Source: Roseiarcus sp050013915 (GTDB lineage: Bacteria; Pseudomonadota; Alphaproteobacteria; Rhizobiales; Beijerinckiaceae). Taken from it: a DNA stretch of 9,288 nucleotides. The stretch is taken from NCBI GenBank assembly GCA_050013915.1, contig JBEKEI010000178.1, positions 1 to 9,288 of the forward strand, written 5' to 3'. This document shows, one piece after another, positions 6,941 through 9,288 of the stretch; positions within the stretch are counted from its first letter, which is position 1; each line of letters opens with the position of its first letter. Under the pieces are notes generated by a model that made no database searches, had not been told where the DNA came from, and worked only from the letters and a program-made list of their open reading frames with translations. The position numbers were made by a program, and so were the translations under genes.

Positions 6941-6950
6941 GGGGGCGGCG

Positions 6951-7970
6951 ATGAACGGGCTCGGCGGTCTCAACAAATCGCCCGAAGGCGTCGTTATCGG
7001 CCTCGTCCAGCTGCAGCTGCCGGTCGTGGCGACGCCGGCCGATGTCGCGGCGCAATGCGGGCGCATCGTCGCGCTGGTCGGCAAGGCGCGTCGCAACATG
7101 GGGACGATGGACCTCGTGGTCTTCCCCGAATATGCGCTGCACGGCCTGTCGATGGACATGAACCCGGCGATCATGTGCCGGCTCGACGGTCCCGAGGTCG
7201 CGGCGTTCAGCCGCGCCTGCCGCGACAATCGCATCTGGGGCTGCTTTTCCCTCATGGAATTCAACCCCCACGGCAATCCCTGGAATGCGGGAATCGTCAT
7301 CGACGACCAGGGCGAACTGAAGCTCTACTACCGCAAGATGCATCCCTGGACGCCGGTCGAGCCCTGGGAGCCCGGCGACCTCGGCATTCCCGTGGTCGAC
7401 GGGCCGAAGGGCGCCAGACTCGCGCTGATCATCTGCCACGACGGCATGTTCCCCGAAATGGCTCGGGAATGCGCCTACAAGGGCGCCGAGATCATGCTGC
7501 GCACGGCCGGCTACACCGCGCCGATCCGCGCCGCCTGGCGCTTCACCAATCAGGCCAACAGCTTCCAGAACCTGATGGTGACGGCGAACGTCTGCATGTC
7601 CGGCTCGGACGGGTCGTTCGATTCGATGGGCGAGGGGATGATCGTCGATTTCGACGGGTCGGTGGTCGCGCACGGGACCTCGGGGCGGGCGGACGAGATC
7701 ATCACCGCCGAGGTCCGTCCCGATCTCGTGCGCGAGGCGCGCCGCTGCTGGGCGGTCGAGAACAACATCTACCAGCTCGGCCACCGCGGCTTTACCGCTG
7801 TGGCCGGCGGCGCGCGCGACTGCCCCTACACGTTCATGCAGGATCTCGTGGCGGGCCGCTACCGCCTCCGGTGGGAGGACGAAGTCGTCCATGTCGACGG
7901 CGCGGCCTACGGCTTTCCGAAGCCGACGCGCCGATACGGCGAGAAGAAACTCGCGGAGGCTGCGGAGTAG
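6951..7970 (+). CDS. amiF: formamidase-like nitrilase superfamily amidohydrolase
   Basis: This 339-aa cytoplasmic enzyme of the nitrilase superfamily is closest to the formamidase AmiF (EC 3.5.1.49, formamide to formate and ammonia). The catalytic residues are present: Glu60 (VVFPEY), Lys129 (YYRKM), Cys162 (IICHDG), plus Glu137 (PVEPW). They agree with Glu60, Lys133, Cys166 and Glu141 of the Helicobacter pylori enzyme as I recall it. The N-terminus 'MNGLGGLNKSPEG', the 'CHDGMFPEMARE.AYKG' block and 'ENNIYQLGHRG' also follow AmiF rather than aliphatic amidase AmiE, which has CDDG at the nucleophile. The start is ATG 6951, preceded by a G-rich Shine-Dalgarno at 6940-6946. It sits between the permeases and biuH, one base ahead of biuH. 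Formamide is not an intermediate of cyanuric acid breakdown, so the true substrate may be another small amide, for example an N-formyl ureide (inference). Confidence 0.85.
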   Translation: MNGLGGLNKSPEGVVIGLVQLQLPVVATPADVAAQCGRIVALVGKARRNMGTMDLVVFPEYALHGLSMDMNPAIMCRLDGPEVAAFSRACRDNRIWGCFSLMEFNPHGNPWNAGIVIDDQGELKLYYRKMHPWTPVEPWEPGDLGIPVVDGPKGARLALIICHDGMFPEMARECAYKGAEIMLRTAGYTAPIRAAWRFTNQANSFQNLMVTANVCMSGSDGSFDSMGEGMIVDFDGSVVAHGTSGRADEIITAEVRPDLVREARRCWAVENNIYQLGHRGFTAVAGGARDCPYTFMQDLVAGRYRLRWEDEVVHVDGAAYGFPKPTRRYGEKKLAEAAE

Positions 7971-7971
7971 A

Positions 7972-8649
7972 ATGCCGACGATAGCAGCCGATCCCTATCC
8001 CTGGCCCTGGAACGGCGCGTGGCGCCCCGACAACACCGCCGTCATCGTCATCGACATGCAGACCGACTTCTGCGGCAAGGGCGGCTATGTCGACAGCATG
8101 GGCTATGATCTCGCGCTGACGCGCGCGCCGATCAAGCCGATCGCCGGGCTGCTCGCGGCCTTGCGCGCCGGGGGCTACCACGTCTTCCACACGCGCGAGG
8201 GCCACCGCCCCGATCTCGCCGACCTGCCGCCCAACAAGCGCTGGCGCTCGCAGCGCATCGGCGCCGGCATCGGCGACGTCGGCCCGTGCGGGCGGATTCT
8301 CGTGCGCGGCGAGCCCGGGTGGAACATCATCGAGGAGCTAGCGCCGGAGCCCGGCGAACCGATCATCGACAAGCCCGGCAAGGGCTCGTTTTGCGCGACC
8401 GACCTCGAACTGATCATGCGCACGCGCGGGATCGACAATCTCGTGCTGACCGGCATCACCACCGACGTCTGCGTCCATACCACCATGCGCGAGGCGAACG
8501 ACCGCGGCTTCGAATGCCTGCTGCTCGAGGATTGCTGCGCCGCGACCGATCTCGGCAATCATCACGCGGCGATCAAGATGATCAAGATGCAGGGCGGCGT
8601 GTTCGGCGCGGTCAGCGACTCCAAGACCTTCATCGCCGGCCTGCCATGA
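7972..8649 (+). CDS. biuH: biuret amidohydrolase (EC 3.5.1.84)
   Basis: BiuH hydrolyses biuret to allophanate and ammonia and feeds AtzF. It is a 225-aa cysteine hydrolase of the isochorismatase-like family with triad Asp28 (VIDMQTDF), Lys134 (IIDKPGKGSF) and Cys167 (TTDVCVHT). With a constant offset of eight these equal Asp36, Lys142 and Cys175 of Rhizobium leguminosarum BiuH. Gln207 (KMQGGVFG) corresponds to Gln215, which I recall as a biuret-binding residue. 'ADPYPWPWNG', 'GHRPDLADLPPNKRWRSQRI' and 'EANDRGFECLLLEDCC' are near-identical to BiuH from memory, which argues against ureidoacrylate hydrolase (RutB) or triuret hydrolase. The start is ATG 7972, with GGAG at 7964-7967 inside the end of the preceding gene. 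An upstream in-frame ATG at 7891 lies within the formamidase gene and is not used. The stop overlaps the next gene (ATGA). Confidence 0.95.
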   Translation: MPTIAADPYPWPWNGAWRPDNTAVIVIDMQTDFCGKGGYVDSMGYDLALTRAPIKPIAGLLAALRAGGYHVFHTREGHRPDLADLPPNKRWRSQRIGAGIGDVGPCGRILVRGEPGWNIIEELAPEPGEPIIDKPGKGSFCATDLELIMRTRGIDNLVLTGITTDVCVHTTMREANDRGFECLLLEDCCAATDLGNHHAAIKMIKMQGGVFGAVSDSKTFIAGLP

Positions 8650-9288
8650 CCCGGCAGGCCTTCGTACACCGGATCGCGACGCGCGCGCCCGACGATGTCG
8701 CCGGCCTCGAAGGGATGCTCGCGTCGGGCGCGATCCGGGCGCCGGGCGTGGTCGCGATCCTCGGCAAGACTGAAGGCAACGGCTGCGTCAACGATTTCAC
8801 CCGCGGCTTCGCCAGCCGCGCGCTGAAGGATTTGCTGCGCCGCCACCTGCCGCCCGAGGAAGCCGACGCCGTCTGCATCGTGATGTCGGGCGGCACCGAA
8901 GGCGCGCTCTGCCCCCATATCGTCGTTTTCGAACGGCGCGACGTCGAGGGCGCCGCCGAACCCGGCGCGCTGGCGCTCGGCCGCGCGCGCACGCCCCAAC
9001 TGCCGTTCGAACATCTCGGCCGGCTCGAACAGGTCGACTCCGTGGCGGCGGCGGTTCGCGCCGCGATGGCCGACGCCGGGATCGGCGATTCGCGCAAAGT
9101 TCATTTCGTCCAGATCAAGTGTCCGTTGCTGACGCTCGACCGCGTGGCCGAGGCCGAGTCGCGCGGAGCCGTCGCGGCGACGCGCGATCCGCTGAAGTCG
9201 ATGGGCCTGTCGCGCGCCGCCTCCGCGCTCGGCGTCGGCGTCGCGCTCGGCGAGATCGAGCGGGCAATGCTGACCGACGCGGCGATCG
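8646..9288 (+). CDS. atzD: cyanuric acid amidohydrolase, 3' end outside window (EC 3.5.2.15)
   Basis: This enzyme opens the s-triazine ring of cyanuric acid to carboxybiuret, which decarboxylates to biuret. It belongs to the small cyanuric acid hydrolase/barbiturase family, built from three repeated units, each with a Lys-Ser pair. The window holds 214 codons of about 360 expected. The first unit is complete with Lys41 (ILGKTEGNGCVNDFTR) and Ser81 (VMSGGTEG.L.PH). The second has Lys158 (VHFVQIKCPLLT) but its serine lies beyond the right edge. Barbiturase shares the fold, but the neighbouring biuH and atzF support cyanuric acid as substrate. The symbol follows the Pseudomonas ADP name; TrzD is the equivalent elsewhere. 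The ATG at 8646 overlaps the biuH stop in ATGA, so translation is coupled. The reading frame is open to the last base, so truncation is by the window edge and not a mutation. Confidence 0.93.
   Translation, partial: MTRQAFVHRIATRAPDDVAGLEGMLASGAIRAPGVVAILGKTEGNGCVNDFTRGFASRALKDLLRRHLPPEEADAVCIVMSGGTEGALCPHIVVFERRDVEGAAEPGALALGRARTPQLPFEHLGRLEQVDSVAAAVRAAMADAGIGDSRKVHFVQIKCPLLTLDRVAEAESRGAVAATRDPLKSMGLSRAASALGVGVALGEIERAMLTDAAI

Noticed and set aside
5729..7300. 523-codon minus-strand open frame
   Set aside because: It is antisense to the second permease and the formamidase gene, with Arg/Asp/Ala-biased composition. The plus-strand genes are unmistakable.
7972..8649. Assignment of the isochorismatase-like protein to RutB or a generic isochorismatase
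   Set aside because: The N-terminal, central and Gln207 segments match biuret hydrolase, and the neighbours atzD and atzF complete the biuret pathway.
8646..9288. Broken or frameshifted cyanuric acid hydrolase gene
   Set aside because: The frame stays open with family motifs throughout; it simply runs off the window.
1..9288. Transposase, integrase, tRNA, CRISPR or insertion-sequence ends marking a mobile catabolic element
   Set aside because: None is visible. Codon bias and composition look uniform through the catabolic genes, so there is no sign of recent transfer within the window.

Overview
The window is GC-rich DNA with strongly G/C-biased third codon positions, tightly packed genes and 4-base gene overlaps. 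It looks like a chromosomal nitrogen-scavenging locus of an alphaproteobacterium, probably of the rhizobial type. The taxon is an inference: the biuret hydrolase resembles the Rhizobium enzyme as I remember it, and no marker gene is present.

Layout. (1) 132-713, plus strand: a conserved protein of unknown function, probably unrelated to the rest. (2) 784-3467, minus strand: a two-gene operon of allophanate hydrolase (atzF) followed by a PuuE/polysaccharide-deacetylase-like protein, joined by a GTGA overlap. (3) 3468-3747: a 280-base divergent control region. It holds a good -24/-12 (sigma-54) promoter reading right, weaker -24/-12 candidates reading left, and an NtrC-like dyad between them. 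(4) 3748-9288, plus strand: a compact operon of a Tat-exported BMP-family binding protein, two ABC permeases, a formamidase-like nitrilase (AmiF), a biuret hydrolase (BiuH) and a cyanuric acid hydrolase (AtzD/TrzD family). The last gene is cut by the right window edge.

How the genes fit together. Cyanuric acid hydrolase opens the s-triazine ring to carboxybiuret, which loses CO2 to give biuret. BiuH hydrolyses biuret to allophanate and ammonia, and AtzF hydrolyses allophanate to ammonia and CO2. All three steps from cyanuric acid to free ammonia are therefore encoded here by the biuret route, with no AtzE/AtzG in the window. The binding protein and permeases are the obvious candidates for uptake of cyanuric acid, biuret or a related ureide, but no ABC ATPase lies in the window. 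The sigma-54 architecture would place the whole set under nitrogen-limitation control.

The unexplained parts are the PuuE-like protein and the formamidase. Neither is needed for cyanuric acid breakdown, yet both sit inside the operons. One testable idea is that they feed another ring, such as 5-azauracil, into biuret by way of N-formylbiuret.
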